A stretch of DNA of 36,961 bases, from the NCBI GenBank assembly GCA_030832365.1, contig JAURJF010000001.1:1-36961 (forward strand), given 5' to 3'. The DNA comes from Candidatus Nanopelagicales bacterium (lineage in GTDB: Bacteria; Actinomycetota; Actinomycetes; Nanopelagicales; Nanopelagicaceae). Below, piece after piece: positions 16,065 to 24,573 of the stretch (position 1 is its first letter; each line of letters opens with the position of its first letter). The notes below the pieces were generated by a model. It made no database searches and was not told the DNA's origin. It worked only from the letters and a program-made list of their open reading frames with translations. The translations under genes and the position numbers were made by a program.

Positions 16065-19000
16065 GTGGCAAGTAATTCGCCTTATCTCCCGTTATCTGCC
16101 TCAATCGATCTTCCAAAAGTAGAACATGAAGTTTTAGATTTCTGGCAAACCCAAGATATTTTCCATAGCAGCGTCCAAATGCGCCAAGGTGGTCAGAGCT
16201 GGACTTTTTATGAAGGGCCGCCAACTGCAAATGGGCTGCCAGGAACTCACCATATTGAAGCTAGAGTTTTTAAGGATGTATTTCCTCGCTATCAAACCAT
16301 GAAAGGTAAGTATGTAATCCGTAAAGCAGGTTGGGATTGCCATGGCCTTCCGGTTGAGATTGCAGTTGAGAAAGAGTTGGGATTTTCTGGCAAAGGCGAT
16401 ATAGAAAAATTTGGAATTGCTGCCTTTAATGAAAAGTGTCGTCAATCGGTGCAGAGACATGTGGGCGCATTTACTGAGATGACTGAGCGAATGGGTTTCT
16501 GGGTTGATTTTGATCAGGCCTATTGGACGATGTCTAATGAATATATTGAAAGCGTCTGGTGGTCACTTGCTCAGATTCATAGTAAAGGTCTATTAGTTCA
16601 GGATTATCGCGTAGCTCCATATTGCCCAAGATGTGGCACCGGTCTATCAGATCATGAGCTAGCTCAAGGCTATGAGAGCGTGACTGACCCAAGTGTTTAT
16701 CTCCGCTTTCCAATCACAGATGGAGAGCTAAAAGAACTTGGCGCATCCCTTCTAGTTTGGACCACAACGCCTTGGACCTTGGTATCAAATACTGCAATTG
16801 CAGTAAACCCAGATGTTGATTACTTGGTAGTTAGCACAAAAGCTGATCCTGAGAAAGAAGTTAGCTCTGAAGTATTAGTGATAGCAAAGAATTTAGTTGA
16901 GCTCGTAGGTAGCAACTATGAAATTCTAAGAGAGCTGAAGGGAAGTCAATTAGAGAAGATTAAATATCAACCTCCCTTTAACTTTATTGATATTCCTGAT
17001 GCTCACTATGTAGTTCTGGCAGATTATGTAACCACCGAAGATGGCACTGGATTAGTCCATCAAGCCCCAGCCTTTGGCGCAGATGACTTGCAAACCTGCC
17101 GCAAATATGGCCTGCCAGTTGTAAATCCAATTGCTCCAAATGGTGAATTTGAAGCAGGCATTGCAACAGTTGGAGGAATGTTCTTTAAGCAAGCAGATAA
17201 GATCCTAATTAAAGAGCTAAAGAAATCTGGAGTGCTTTATAAACACCAACAATATGAGCACTCCTATCCACATTGCTGGAGATGTCACACTCCCCTTATC
17301 TATTACGCTCAACCTTCTTGGTACATAAGAACCACAAAAATCAAAGATGCTTTACTTCGAGAAAATGCTGCTACCGATTGGCATCCAGAGACCATCAAAA
17401 ATGGTCGTTATGGCGATTGGCTAAATAACAATATCGATTGGGCTCTCTCGCGAAATCGCTACTGGGGTACTCCCCTTCCAATTTGGAGATGCGATAATAA
17501 ACATGAGGAAGCCTTTGCCTCAAAGGCCCAACTGCAGAGCCGTTATGGCAAAGATTTAACTGATCTTGAACTCCATCGCCCCTTTGTTGATGAGATTGTT
17601 TTTAGCTGTCTTAGCTGTTCATCGCAGATGGTGCGAACCCCAGAAGTTATTGATTGTTGGTATGACTCAGGTGCAATGCCCTTTGCGCAATGGGGCTATC
17701 CCCATAAGCAAGGTTCAGAGGAGAAGTTCAAAGAGGCTTATCCAGCTGACTTTATCTGCGAAGCAATTGATCAAACCCGTGGCTGGTTCTATACCTTGAT
17801 GGCAATTGGCACTTTAGTATTTGATAAATCTTCATATAAAACCGTGCTCTGCCTTGGCCACATCTTGGATAAAGATGGACGAAAGATGAGTAAGCATCTA
17901 GGAAATGTATTAGAGCCAATGGCTCTTATGGATAAACATGGAGCAGATGCAGTGCGTTGGTACATGCTCGCTGCTGGTTCTCCTTGGAGCGCCAGACGAG
18001 TTGGCCACGATGCAATCTCTGAGGTAGTTAGAAAGACTCTACTTACCTATTGGAACACAGTTTCTTTTCTAACTCTCTACGCCTCAGCTGCCAATTACTC
18101 GCCCTCCCCCATTACTAAAGCCAGCGAGCTCTCAACGATGGACCGTTGGATTTTGAGTGAATTGAATCAATTAATTGCAACAGTAGATCAAGCTCTAAGC
18201 GATTTTGATTCACAGTTAGCTGGATCTGCCCTTGCCACATTTATCGACGACTTATCAAATTGGTATGTAAGAAGATCAAGAAGAAGATTCTGGGATGGCG
18301 ATAGCGCAGCTCTTTCAACGCTGCATCACTGCCTTAAAAATATCACGCTGCTTATGGCTCCAATGGTTCCATTTATTACCGAACATGTCTGGCAAAAATT
18401 GATTCGCATCGTTGAAAAAGATGGCCCTATCTCGGTTCACCTAGCCGATTTTCCAATTAGTGATACTTCAGTAATTGATAAGGAGCTATCAAAATCAGTA
18501 GCTCTGACTAGAAGATTGGTCGAGCTCGGGCGAGCATCAAGAGCGCAATCAGGAGTCAAGATTCGCCAGCCACTATCACGGGCGCTAATTGCAGCCCCTG
18601 GTTGGAAGTTACTATCTACTGAATTACGTGAACAGATCTCAGATGAGTTAAATGTTGAGTCATTAGATGATCTGGCAAGTGCTGGAGCAGATCTAGTAGA
18701 TATCTCAATTAAAGCTAACTTCAGATCCCTTGGAGCAAAATTTGGTGGTGATGTTCAAGAGATATCAAAGGCTATTAGTGCAACAAATGCCCAAGAATTA
18801 GTCAACCAAGTAAGAAGTGATGGTAAAGCTCAAATCATCTATGGTTTGAAATCTGCAGAAATTACTGAAGATGATCTGGTAATTACTGAGACTCCAAGAA
18901 CTGGATGGGCCGTTGCCTCTCACTCTGGAGAGAGCGTTGCTCTTGATTTAAACCTAACAGGTGAGTTGATTGCAAAAGGCATTGTCAGGGAGACGATTCG

Positions 19001-19211
19001 AGCCATTCAAGATGAGAGAAAAGCATCAGGCTTTGATGTTAGTGATCGCATCCATGTTAAGTGGAACTCTGATGAACAATCTTCAAAGGCAATAGAAGCT
19101 GGAGCTGCCTGGATAAGCGAGGAAGTACTTGCTCTCTCATTTGAGCGAGATTTAAATCTAAAACCAGGTGAGCAAGAGCTTGGTCTTAATCTCAAGCTCA
19201 ATAAGGCCTAG
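16065..19211 (+). CDS. ileS: Isoleucyl-tRNA synthetase
   Basis: IleRS charges tRNA-Ile and edits misactivated valine. The 1048-residue protein has the HIGH-type motif in NGLPGTHHIEARVFKD (GTHH at 60-63), followed by GWDCHGLPVE. It also has the editing-domain segment LVWTTTPWTL and the KMSKS loop as KMSKH (607-611) in DGRKMSKHLGN. The HH...R variant and length match the eukaryote-like class of bacterial IleRS common in Actinobacteria, which is often less sensitive to mupirocin (family knowledge). The start is the GTG at 16065-16067. The frame runs upstream to 15990, but that lies inside the T-box, and GAGGGGG sits 7 nt before this GTG. The stop shares CTAG with kynA. Confidence 0.97.
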   Translation: MASNSPYLPLSASIDLPKVEHEVLDFWQTQDIFHSSVQMRQGGQSWTFYEGPPTANGLPGTHHIEARVFKDVFPRYQTMKGKYVIRKAGWDCHGLPVEIAVEKELGFSGKGDIEKFGIAAFNEKCRQSVQRHVGAFTEMTERMGFWVDFDQAYWTMSNEYIESVWWSLAQIHSKGLLVQDYRVAPYCPRCGTGLSDHELAQGYESVTDPSVYLRFPITDGELKELGASLLVWTTTPWTLVSNTAIAVNPDVDYLVVSTKADPEKEVSSEVLVIAKNLVELVGSNYEILRELKGSQLEKIKYQPPFNFIDIPDAHYVVLADYVTTEDGTGLVHQAPAFGADDLQTCRKYGLPVVNPIAPNGEFEAGIATVGGMFFKQADKILIKELKKSGVLYKHQQYEHSYPHCWRCHTPLIYYAQPSWYIRTTKIKDALLRENAATDWHPETIKNGRYGDWLNNNIDWALSRNRYWGTPLPIWRCDNKHEEAFASKAQLQSRYGKDLTDLELHRPFVDEIVFSCLSCSSQMVRTPEVIDCWYDSGAMPFAQWGYPHKQGSEEKFKEAYPADFICEAIDQTRGWFYTLMAIGTLVFDKSSYKTVLCLGHILDKDGRKMSKHLGNVLEPMALMDKHGADAVRWYMLAAGSPWSARRVGHDAISEVVRKTLLTYWNTVSFLTLYASAANYSPSPITKASELSTMDRWILSELNQLIATVDQALSDFDSQLAGSALATFIDDLSNWYVRRSRRRFWDGDSAALSTLHHCLKNITLLMAPMVPFITEHVWQKLIRIVEKDGPISVHLADFPISDTSVIDKELSKSVALTRRLVELGRASRAQSGVKIRQPLSRALIAAPGWKLLSTELREQISDELNVESLDDLASAGADLVDISIKANFRSLGAKFGGDVQEISKAISATNAQELVNQVRSDGKAQIIYGLKSAEITEDDLVITETPRTGWAVASHSGESVALDLNLTGELIAKGIVRETIRAIQDERKASGFDVSDRIHVKWNSDEQSSKAIEAGAAWISEEVLALSFERDLNLKPGEQELGLNLKLNKA

Positions 19212-20002
19212 AACTTACTTCTAATCTGCCAGAGATCAGGAAATATTGGGTTAAATAGAGTTGAAGCAAGATAAGTCGCGCCACTTGAACCACCGGTTCC
19301 GCTCTTATGTCCAATAGTTCTCTCCACCATTTTTACATGGCGATAACGCCACTCTTGCAAGCCTTCATCGATATCAACTAAGCGCTCGCAGATTAGAGAT
19401 CCTTCGGGATCTTTTCTATGAAGGTCAAGGAGAGCCTCTTGAACACTCTCCTCTGGTTGATAGGCCAAGGTGAAATCGCGATTAAGGATTTCTTTTGCAA
19501 TCTTAAATCCTCTGCTATCTACATACTTAAGTGCGCTATCCCATAGAGATGGCGAACTCATCAAATCCTCAACGCGCTTCTTATCTGCAGGAAGTAAATG
19601 CGCTGCAGCCTTTGGATCACGTCTTCCAAGAATTGCTTCGATTTGGCGAAACTGCGCCGATTGAAAACCACTGGAGGCTCCAAGGCGATCACGGAAAGAA
19701 TTGAACTGCAGCGGGGTCATCGTCTCAAGAATGTCGATCTGGGCAACGCAGATTTTCATAATAGTTCTGATGCGACCAAGAATTGATAACGAGTAGTGAG
19801 TATCACCTGATTCAAGACTCTTCTTGGCAGCAAGAAATTCATGGATCAATTCCTTAAACCAGAGTTCATAGGTTTGATGAATAACAATGAAGAGAAGCTC
19901 ATCATGTTCTGGGCCCTCTGAGAGAGGCTGTTGGAGCTCTAGAAGTTCATCAACTTTTAAGTATGAGCTATAGGTAAGGGCAGCATCATTGTTTTGACTC
20001 AT
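19208..20002 (-). CDS. kynA: Tryptophan 2,3-dioxygenase
   Basis: The haem enzyme opens the indole ring of tryptophan with O2 to N-formylkynurenine. The 264-residue all-helical protein has IHQTYELWFKEL, where His42 corresponds to the substrate-contacting His, and WRYRHVKMVERTIG, where His222 matches the proximal haem ligand. GTGGSSGATYL follows and closes over the substrate. The N-terminus is somewhat short, but all key residues are present. ATG start overlapping the kynU stop as ATGA. No formamidase gene is seen beside it, so the step to kynurenine must be done elsewhere or spontaneously. Confidence 0.95.
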   Translation of the reverse strand: MSQNNDAALTYSSYLKVDELLELQQPLSEGPEHDELLFIVIHQTYELWFKELIHEFLAAKKSLESGDTHYSLSILGRIRTIMKICVAQIDILETMTPLQFNSFRDRLGASSGFQSAQFRQIEAILGRRDPKAAAHLLPADKKRVEDLMSSPSLWDSALKYVDSRGFKIAKEILNRDFTLAYQPEESVQEALLDLHRKDPEGSLICERLVDIDEGLQEWRYRHVKMVERTIGHKSGTGGSSGATYLASTLFNPIFPDLWQIRSKF

Positions 20003-21264
20003 GTGACTCGAACCTGACCATCATCAATTTTTTCATATTGACGGGTGCTGACTAAATCTCTAATTCTTTGAAATCCATCATAAATTTCCACATAGGAGTT
20101 AACTAGAGGGGAGATGGCAACTCTGATCGAGTTTGGAGCGCGATAATCAGGAATTACATTGGCATATTTTCGCAGCGCAATAGCTATTTTGCTTGCCTCT
20201 GGATGACAGAGAGAGATATGACCCCCACGATTACCTGCGTCTCTTGGCGTATTTAACGTAAATCCGAGAGGTGATAACCATTTGTCAAAGAGCTCAATCA
20301 TCATTTGAGTCCCTTGGCCAGCTTTTCCTTCAATCCTTGAGATTCCAGCCTCTTCAATCATTTCAAATGCACTTTTAATACAGCGCAGACCCATTAGCGA
20401 AGGGCTTGCTATTTGAAAACCTCTAATCCCCTCAACTCTTTCAAAGTTATCACCCATAGCAAATTGATCGCGTTGGGCAAACCATCCTTGTATTGGAACT
20501 TGTAACTCTCTTTGAATATCTTTTGAAACATATAACCAGGCTGGAGCGCCAGGGCCTGAGTTTCCATATTTATATGTACATCCAACTGCTAGATCTACGC
20601 CATTCTTATCAAAATCAAGAACTACTGATCCCACTGCGTGAGCGGCATCCCAGAGCATTAATGCCCCATAACTCTTTACTAATTCAGTAAGAGCCTTTAT
20701 ATCCTGCCTCGCACCCGATCGATATTGCACAACTTGAAGTGAAACTAGGGCCACATCATCTGATAAGTAAGTTTTAAGTAGCTCTGGAGTTATCAATTCA
20801 TTCTCGCTAATAGCGCCATCTTCATTATCAATAGTGATTAGATTTAAACCTAGGCTCTTGGCAATTCCTTGCATGATGTAGCGATCAGTTGGGAAATTAG
20901 CTGCATCAATAATTATGGTTTTTCTACCCGGTCTTGCCTTAATGGCCGCTAGCGCTAATTGATAGAGATTTACTGAAGTTGTATCGCAGGCTAATACCTG
21001 TCCTGCCCCTGCTCCAAGTGCGCTTCTGCCAATCAAATCTCCAACTCTTTGAGCTTCATCAATCCAATCCTCCCAACCTGTAACAACCTTTGGCCCCCAC
21101 TCTTGGGTCAGAAAGTCGCTAATGGCTTTGACTGTGGCATGAGGCAGGCGACCTAGAGAATTGCCATCTAGATAACAAGTATTAGGGTCAGTAATTACAA
21201 ATTGATTTCGATACTTACCTAACTCATCTTGAGCATCTAATGCTTGGGCTTGGCTGCGTTCCAT
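19999..21264 (-). CDS. kynU: Kynureninase
   Basis: Kynureninase is a PLP enzyme that splits kynurenine into anthranilate and alanine (or 3-hydroxykynurenine into 3-hydroxyanthranilate). The 421-residue fold-type I protein has YLDGNSLGRLP near the start and DTTSVNLYQL for cofactor phosphate. It also has WDAAHAVGS with the PLP-pyridine Asp and the Schiff-base lysine in CTYKYGNSGPG (Lys232). The C-terminal RGGHISL and IRVAISPL are typical. It is first of a two-gene unit with kynA. TAGACT lies 7 nt before the ATG and a 9-bp direct repeat lies further upstream, so it probably has its own promoter. Whether the hydroxylated substrate is used cannot be told. Confidence 0.95.
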   Translation of the reverse strand: MERSQAQALDAQDELGKYRNQFVITDPNTCYLDGNSLGRLPHATVKAISDFLTQEWGPKVVTGWEDWIDEAQRVGDLIGRSALGAGAGQVLACDTTSVNLYQLALAAIKARPGRKTIIIDAANFPTDRYIMQGIAKSLGLNLITIDNEDGAISENELITPELLKTYLSDDVALVSLQVVQYRSGARQDIKALTELVKSYGALMLWDAAHAVGSVVLDFDKNGVDLAVGCTYKYGNSGPGAPAWLYVSKDIQRELQVPIQGWFAQRDQFAMGDNFERVEGIRGFQIASPSLMGLRCIKSAFEMIEEAGISRIEGKAGQGTQMMIELFDKWLSPLGFTLNTPRDAGNRGGHISLCHPEASKIAIALRKYANVIPDYRAPNSIRVAISPLVNSYVEIYDGFQRIRDLVSTRQYEKIDDGQVRVT

Positions 21265-21271
21265 AACCTTG

Positions 21272-21277
21272 AGTCTA
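21272..21277 (-). promoter_or_regulatory. Probable -10 element of kynU-kynA
   Basis: TAGACT on the minus strand ends 7 nt before the kynU ATG in the 59 nt yggT-kynU gap. It fits TANNNT at leaderless distance. AAGG 2 nt before the ATG is too close to be a ribosome binding site. Confidence 0.4.
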
Positions 21278-21296
21278 GGTCAGGAGTTAGGTTCTT

Positions 21297-21324
21297 GAGA
21301 AGTTTCCCCTTAAAAGAGAAGTTT
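21297..21324. repeat. Direct repeat upstream of kynU, possible operator
   Basis: GAGAAGTTT occurs at 21297-21305 and again at 21316-21324, a perfect 9-bp direct repeat with a 19-bp period. If transcription starts at the kynU ATG, the repeats lie from about 33 to 60 bases upstream, where activators often bind. The second copy touches the yggT stop codon. Function is inference. Confidence 0.4.
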
Positions 21325-21602
21325 TATCGAATAAAAGCAATAAGAATTTGTGTTCCAAAGAAGAGAACAATAAATGAGAGATCAAGTGCCACAGGTCCCA
21401 TTCGAAGCGGCGGGATGAACCTGCGAATAAAACCGAGCGGCTTATCAGTAATCATGTAGATAATTTCAGCAACTGGAAGAATTATTCCCGCTGGACGCCA
21501 GCCGGGACGAAACATTCTTACATAATCAAGAATTAGACGAGCAAAAAGGGCAAAGAGGAAAAGGTTTAGAGCAAGGACAATCCAGCTGCTGATATTTATC
21601 AC
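21324..21602 (-). CDS. YggT-family membrane protein
   Basis: A 92-residue protein with two hydrophobic helices (about residues 5-23 and 70-90) around a loop containing DKPLGFIRRFIPP, the conserved signature of the YGGT family. The family is small and its role is not well defined. Its constant position after sepF in Gram-positive bacteria suggests a link with division or envelope assembly. Start is GTG at 21600-21602, 12 nt after the sepF stop. No Shine-Dalgarno is obvious, so reinitiation after sepF is likely. The 3' end is followed by kynU rather than the divIVA found at this spot in many relatives. Confidence 0.9.
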   Translation of the reverse strand: MINISSWIVLALNLFLFALFARLILDYVRMFRPGWRPAGIILPVAEIIYMITDKPLGFIRRFIPPLRMGPVALDLSFIVLFFGTQILIAFIR

Positions 21603-21614
21603 AGCGGTTTTAAA

Positions 21615-22064
21615 TCAACTCTGGTTAAAGAGGCTCGCGTTAGCTGCTGCCGTCTTATCCTCTGAACTGACCATCACATTTGGTGGCGAGAGAAGAAAGA
21701 CCTTCGAGGTTACGCGCTCAATAGTTCCAGCATGACCAAAAACTAAACCAGATGCAAAGTCAACTAATCTCTTGCGCTCTGACTCTTCCATATCGCTAAG
21801 GTTCATAATTACTGGATTTCCCTCACGGTAATACTCGCCAATTGCTCGAGCCTCACTATAAAACCTTGGAGTAATAGTCACGATGCGATCAATTGGAGCA
21901 GCATCTGCGCTCTTTGAAAGAGTTGGCATAGAGGAAGCAACAGTTAGTGATTTGCTCTCACGCTTTACTGGGGCCACTCTGCTTCTTGGTGATGCAACTT
22001 CGCTAGATAGGTCATCTTCGGTTAGACCGAGATAGTTGGTCATTTTTCTCAAGGCATTAGACAT
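21615..22064 (-). CDS. sepF: Cell division protein SepF
   Basis: SepF anchors FtsZ to the membrane in Actinobacteria and Firmicutes. The 149-residue protein starts with an amphipathic segment (ALRKMTNYLGL) that fits the membrane-binding helix, followed by a disordered Ser/Lys-rich linker (about residues 15-55). The SepF fold comes next (about 57-135), with RIVTITPRFYSEARAIG, NPVIMNLSDM, DFASGLVFGHAGTIERV and KVFLLSPPNV. It probably binds the FtsZ C-terminal peptide DEIDIPDFMK encoded upstream. ATG start. TAAAAT lies 6 nt before it, so sepF may have a leaderless internal promoter in the 21 nt gap after yggS. Confidence 0.95.
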   Translation of the reverse strand: MSNALRKMTNYLGLTEDDLSSEVASPRSRVAPVKRESKSLTVASSMPTLSKSADAAPIDRIVTITPRFYSEARAIGEYYREGNPVIMNLSDMEESERKRLVDFASGLVFGHAGTIERVTSKVFLLSPPNVMVSSEDKTAAANASLFNQS

Positions 22065-22070
22065 ACCAAA

Positions 22071-22076
22071 ATTTTA
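22071..22076 (-). promoter_or_regulatory. Possible -10 element for sepF
   Basis: TAAAAT on the minus strand, one base from TATAAT, lies 6 nt before the sepF ATG. There is no Shine-Dalgarno in the 21 nt gap. Position suggests a leaderless transcript starting at sepF. Confidence 0.35.
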
Positions 22077-22085
22077 CTCGCCTAT

Positions 22086-22754
22086 CTATCTCTGCCCGAG
22101 GATTGAGCTACCAAGCCTGATATGTGTCGCGCCATATTCCATCGCAATCTGATAATCCCCACTCATTCCCGATGAGATATAGCCAGCCCCTGGAGCCATT
22201 TTCAATAGTTCTTCCTTCAAATTTCTAAGGGTCTCAAAGCCTGGTCTGGGATCTTTATCTAAAGGAGCAACCCCCATAACTCCAACAATTTCTACTCCAG
22301 AAAGCTCTAGAAGGCTCTGGGCAAAGGCTACAAATTTCGCTGGTTTTATCCCACTTCGATTACTTTCTTGGTTGGCTATCTCATCTGGATCCAAATTCAC
22401 TTGAATAAAGCAGCTCTGTTTCTTGCCCATTTCAAGGGCTAGCTCTGAGATCTTAGATGCGTGGCGAAGCTCATCAAGTGAGTGGATATAGCTCGCTACT
22501 GAAACTATCGCCCTTAATTTGTTGCTCTGCAGAGTTCCTTGAAAATGCCAATTAATATCCTTAGGCAGAGCCTCTGTCTTTAGGCTTAATTCATTCTCTC
22601 GATTCTCTCCAAATTGACGCTCGCCTAGAGAATAGAGAATCTCCAGATCGCTAATTGGGAAATTCTTAGTAACTGCGATTAATTCAACCCCTGGTTTTAG
22701 CTCGGTGCGAACTTTATCTAGAGCGCTCTTTATTTGGATCTGCCTAGCGCTCAT
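22086..22754 (-). CDS. yggS: YggS/PROSC-type PLP homeostasis protein
   Basis: This family binds PLP in an alanine-racemase-like barrel and keeps cofactor levels balanced, with no known catalytic reaction. The 222-residue protein has the PLP lysine in LIAVTKNFP (Lys30), FGENREN, WHFQGTLQSNK, IQVNLDPDE and the phosphate-binding end SSGMSGDYQIA...THIRLGSSILG. It is encoded between pgeF and sepF, the usual place in Gram-positive genomes. The ATG overlaps the pgeF TGA as ATGA, so translation is probably coupled. Confidence 0.95.
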   Translation of the reverse strand: MSARQIQIKSALDKVRTELKPGVELIAVTKNFPISDLEILYSLGERQFGENRENELSLKTEALPKDINWHFQGTLQSNKLRAIVSVASYIHSLDELRHASKISELALEMGKKQSCFIQVNLDPDEIANQESNRSGIKPAKFVAFAQSLLELSGVEIVGVMGVAPLDKDPRPGFETLRNLKEELLKMAPGAGYISSGMSGDYQIAMEYGATHIRLGSSILGQR

Positions 22755-23434
22755 CTAATAATCACCCCCGCCTGCCTTCCAGTTTTGTTATCACGACGAA
22801 AGGAGAAATATCCCGGGCTATGTTTACTGCACTCACCTTGAGAACTCCAGGTAATTGCTCTGTCTTTAAGTATAGAGATTACTCCAGCCTCTAAATCAAG
22901 GCATCTCCTGCTCTCATCTGTTGCACATTGCTCTATCTGACCCACAACTTGGCGATATATCTCAAGGCTAACTTGATAACAGTTGGCACAGATTGATGCT
23001 CCAAGAGATGCGCTGATCTGATTTGAAGCAATCCCATAGCTTTCAAATTTCTCTAAAGTTGCCTCAAGTACTCCTGCGATAAGTCCTTTTCTGCCGATAT
23101 GCACTGCAGCGATAGCTGATGGCGATGAGAGAAGTAGTGGTATGCAATCTGCAGTTAATACGGCGAGTGCTACCCCGCTTCTTCTAGTAAATAAGGCATC
23201 AGCATCTAGCTCTTGTAGATAAGAAGAGCTCTCATCAATCTCAACAACTCTTGAGCCATGGACCTGATTGGTAAAAAATAAGTTACTTCGATCAATTCCT
23301 AGCTCTTTTGCAAGCAGCTCACGATTGCTCTCAACTACCCCTGAATCATCGCCAACATGCTTTGCTAGATTAAAACTCTCATATTCATTTCTACTAAAGC
23401 CGCCATGGCGCGAGGTAAATAGCGACCTCGACAT
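22751..23434 (-). CDS. pgeF: Peptidoglycan editing factor PgeF (YfiH/LACC1 family)
   Basis: In E. coli this family removes L-Ser wrongly built into UDP-MurNAc-peptides; relatives act as purine nucleosidases or copper oxidases. The 227-residue protein has the metal site in NQVHG, VLTADCIPLLL (Cys) and AAVHIGRKGL (His), then CANCYQV and FSFRRDNKTGRQAG. In many relatives the third motif reads AVHAGWRG; here the Trp-Arg pair is Arg-Lys. Its place directly after ftsZ fits a cell-wall role. ATG start, 11 nt after ftsZ, with no clear Shine-Dalgarno. Confidence 0.9.
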   Translation of the reverse strand: MSRSLFTSRHGGFSRNEYESFNLAKHVGDDSGVVESNRELLAKELGIDRSNLFFTNQVHGSRVVEIDESSSYLQELDADALFTRRSGVALAVLTADCIPLLLSSPSAIAAVHIGRKGLIAGVLEATLEKFESYGIASNQISASLGASICANCYQVSLEIYRQVVGQIEQCATDESRRCLDLEAGVISILKDRAITWSSQGECSKHSPGYFSFRRDNKTGRQAGVIIR

Positions 23435-23445
23435 TTAGCTGCTTA

Positions 23446-24573
23446 CTACTTCATGAAATCAGGGATATCAATCTCATCTTCAGCCACTAACTCTTCAAAT
23501 GTAATCTTTCTTCTCGGAGTTACTGGTGTATCCATTGCAACAGCTATTGGATCATTTGCTGCAATTGGATCGGCTTGACCATTTAAGGCAGCCGTTGAGA
23601 TAACTGGAACAGAAAGCCTCTTTGGTGCTCCCCCATCAAAGCCAGCAGCGATAACGGTAACTCTTACCTCATCGCCTAGAGCGTCATCGATAACAGTTCC
23701 AAAGATGATGTTGGCATCAGGGTGAGCGCACTTAGCAACTAACTCTGCCGCCTCACTAATTTCAAATAGACCTAAATCTGATCCACCAGCGATTGAGAGA
23801 AGTACGCCATGGGCTCCATCAATTGATGCCTCAAGAAGTGGTGACGAAATTGCAAGTTCGGCTGCTCTAGTCGCTCTTGCCTCACCTCTTGCAGATCCAA
23901 TTCCCATAAGAGCCGAACCTGCTCCATCCATAACGCTCTTTACATCAGCAAAGTCAAGATTAATTAAACCTGGCGTTGTAATTAAATCAGTAATTCCTTG
24001 GACTCCAGAGAGCAGTACTTGATCTGCTGTCTTAAACGCCTCAGGCGCTGAGATAGAGCGATCAGAGATTGAAAGTAGGCGATCATTTGGAATAACAATG
24101 AGTGTGTCAACTTCTTTTCTTAAATTTTCAATTCCTTCATCTGCCTGCATTGCGCGGCGCTTACCTTCAAAACTAAATGGTCGAGTAACTACGCCAACTG
24201 TTAACGCTCCTGCATCTTTAGCGATCTTTGCAATAATTGGCGCGCCACCAGTTCCAGTTCCGCCGCCCTCTCCTGCAGTAACAAAAACCATATCTGAGCC
24301 GCGAAGTACCTCTTCAATTTCTTCAGTGTGATCAATCGCTGCTTGCTTACCAATCTCTGGCGCTGCTCCTGCGCCAAGACCACGAGTTAATTTACGACCA
24401 ATATCTAATTTCACATCAGCATCACTCATCAGAAGAGCTTGCGCATCAGTATTAATTGCAATGAACTCAACGCCTTTTAACCCCGCATCGATCATGCGAT
24501 TAACTGCATTAACTCCGCCGCCACCAATGCCAACTACTTTGATGACTGCTAAATAATTCTGTGGTGTTGCCAC
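23446..24573 (-). CDS. ftsZ: Cell division GTPase FtsZ
   Basis: FtsZ polymerises into the Z ring. From the GTG at 24571-24573 the protein has 375 residues. It begins VATPQNYLAVIKVVGIGGGG like mycobacterial FtsZ, and has NTDAQALL, the tubulin signature GEGGGTGTGGAP (near residues 100-113) and the T7 loop NLDFADVKSVM. A short linker of about 45 residues leads to the C-terminal tail DEIDIPDFMK, the docking peptide for SepF. A longer frame to a TTG at 24606 is rejected because AGAGG sits 8 nt before the GTG. The 129 nt upstream gap, large for this region, probably holds its promoters. Confidence 0.97.
   Translation of the reverse strand: MATPQNYLAVIKVVGIGGGGVNAVNRMIDAGLKGVEFIAINTDAQALLMSDADVKLDIGRKLTRGLGAGAAPEIGKQAAIDHTEEIEEVLRGSDMVFVTAGEGGGTGTGGAPIIAKIAKDAGALTVGVVTRPFSFEGKRRAMQADEGIENLRKEVDTLIVIPNDRLLSISDRSISAPEAFKTADQVLLSGVQGITDLITTPGLINLDFADVKSVMDGAGSALMGIGSARGEARATRAAELAISSPLLEASIDGAHGVLLSIAGGSDLGLFEISEAAELVAKCAHPDANIIFGTVIDDALGDEVRVTVIAAGFDGGAPKRLSVPVISTAALNGQADPIAANDPIAVAMDTPVTPRRKITFEELVAEDEIDIPDFMK

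Noticed and set aside
15934..16230. Minus-strand open frame across the T-box and start of ileS
   Set aside because: It is antisense to a structured leader and a well-identified gene, with no family features.
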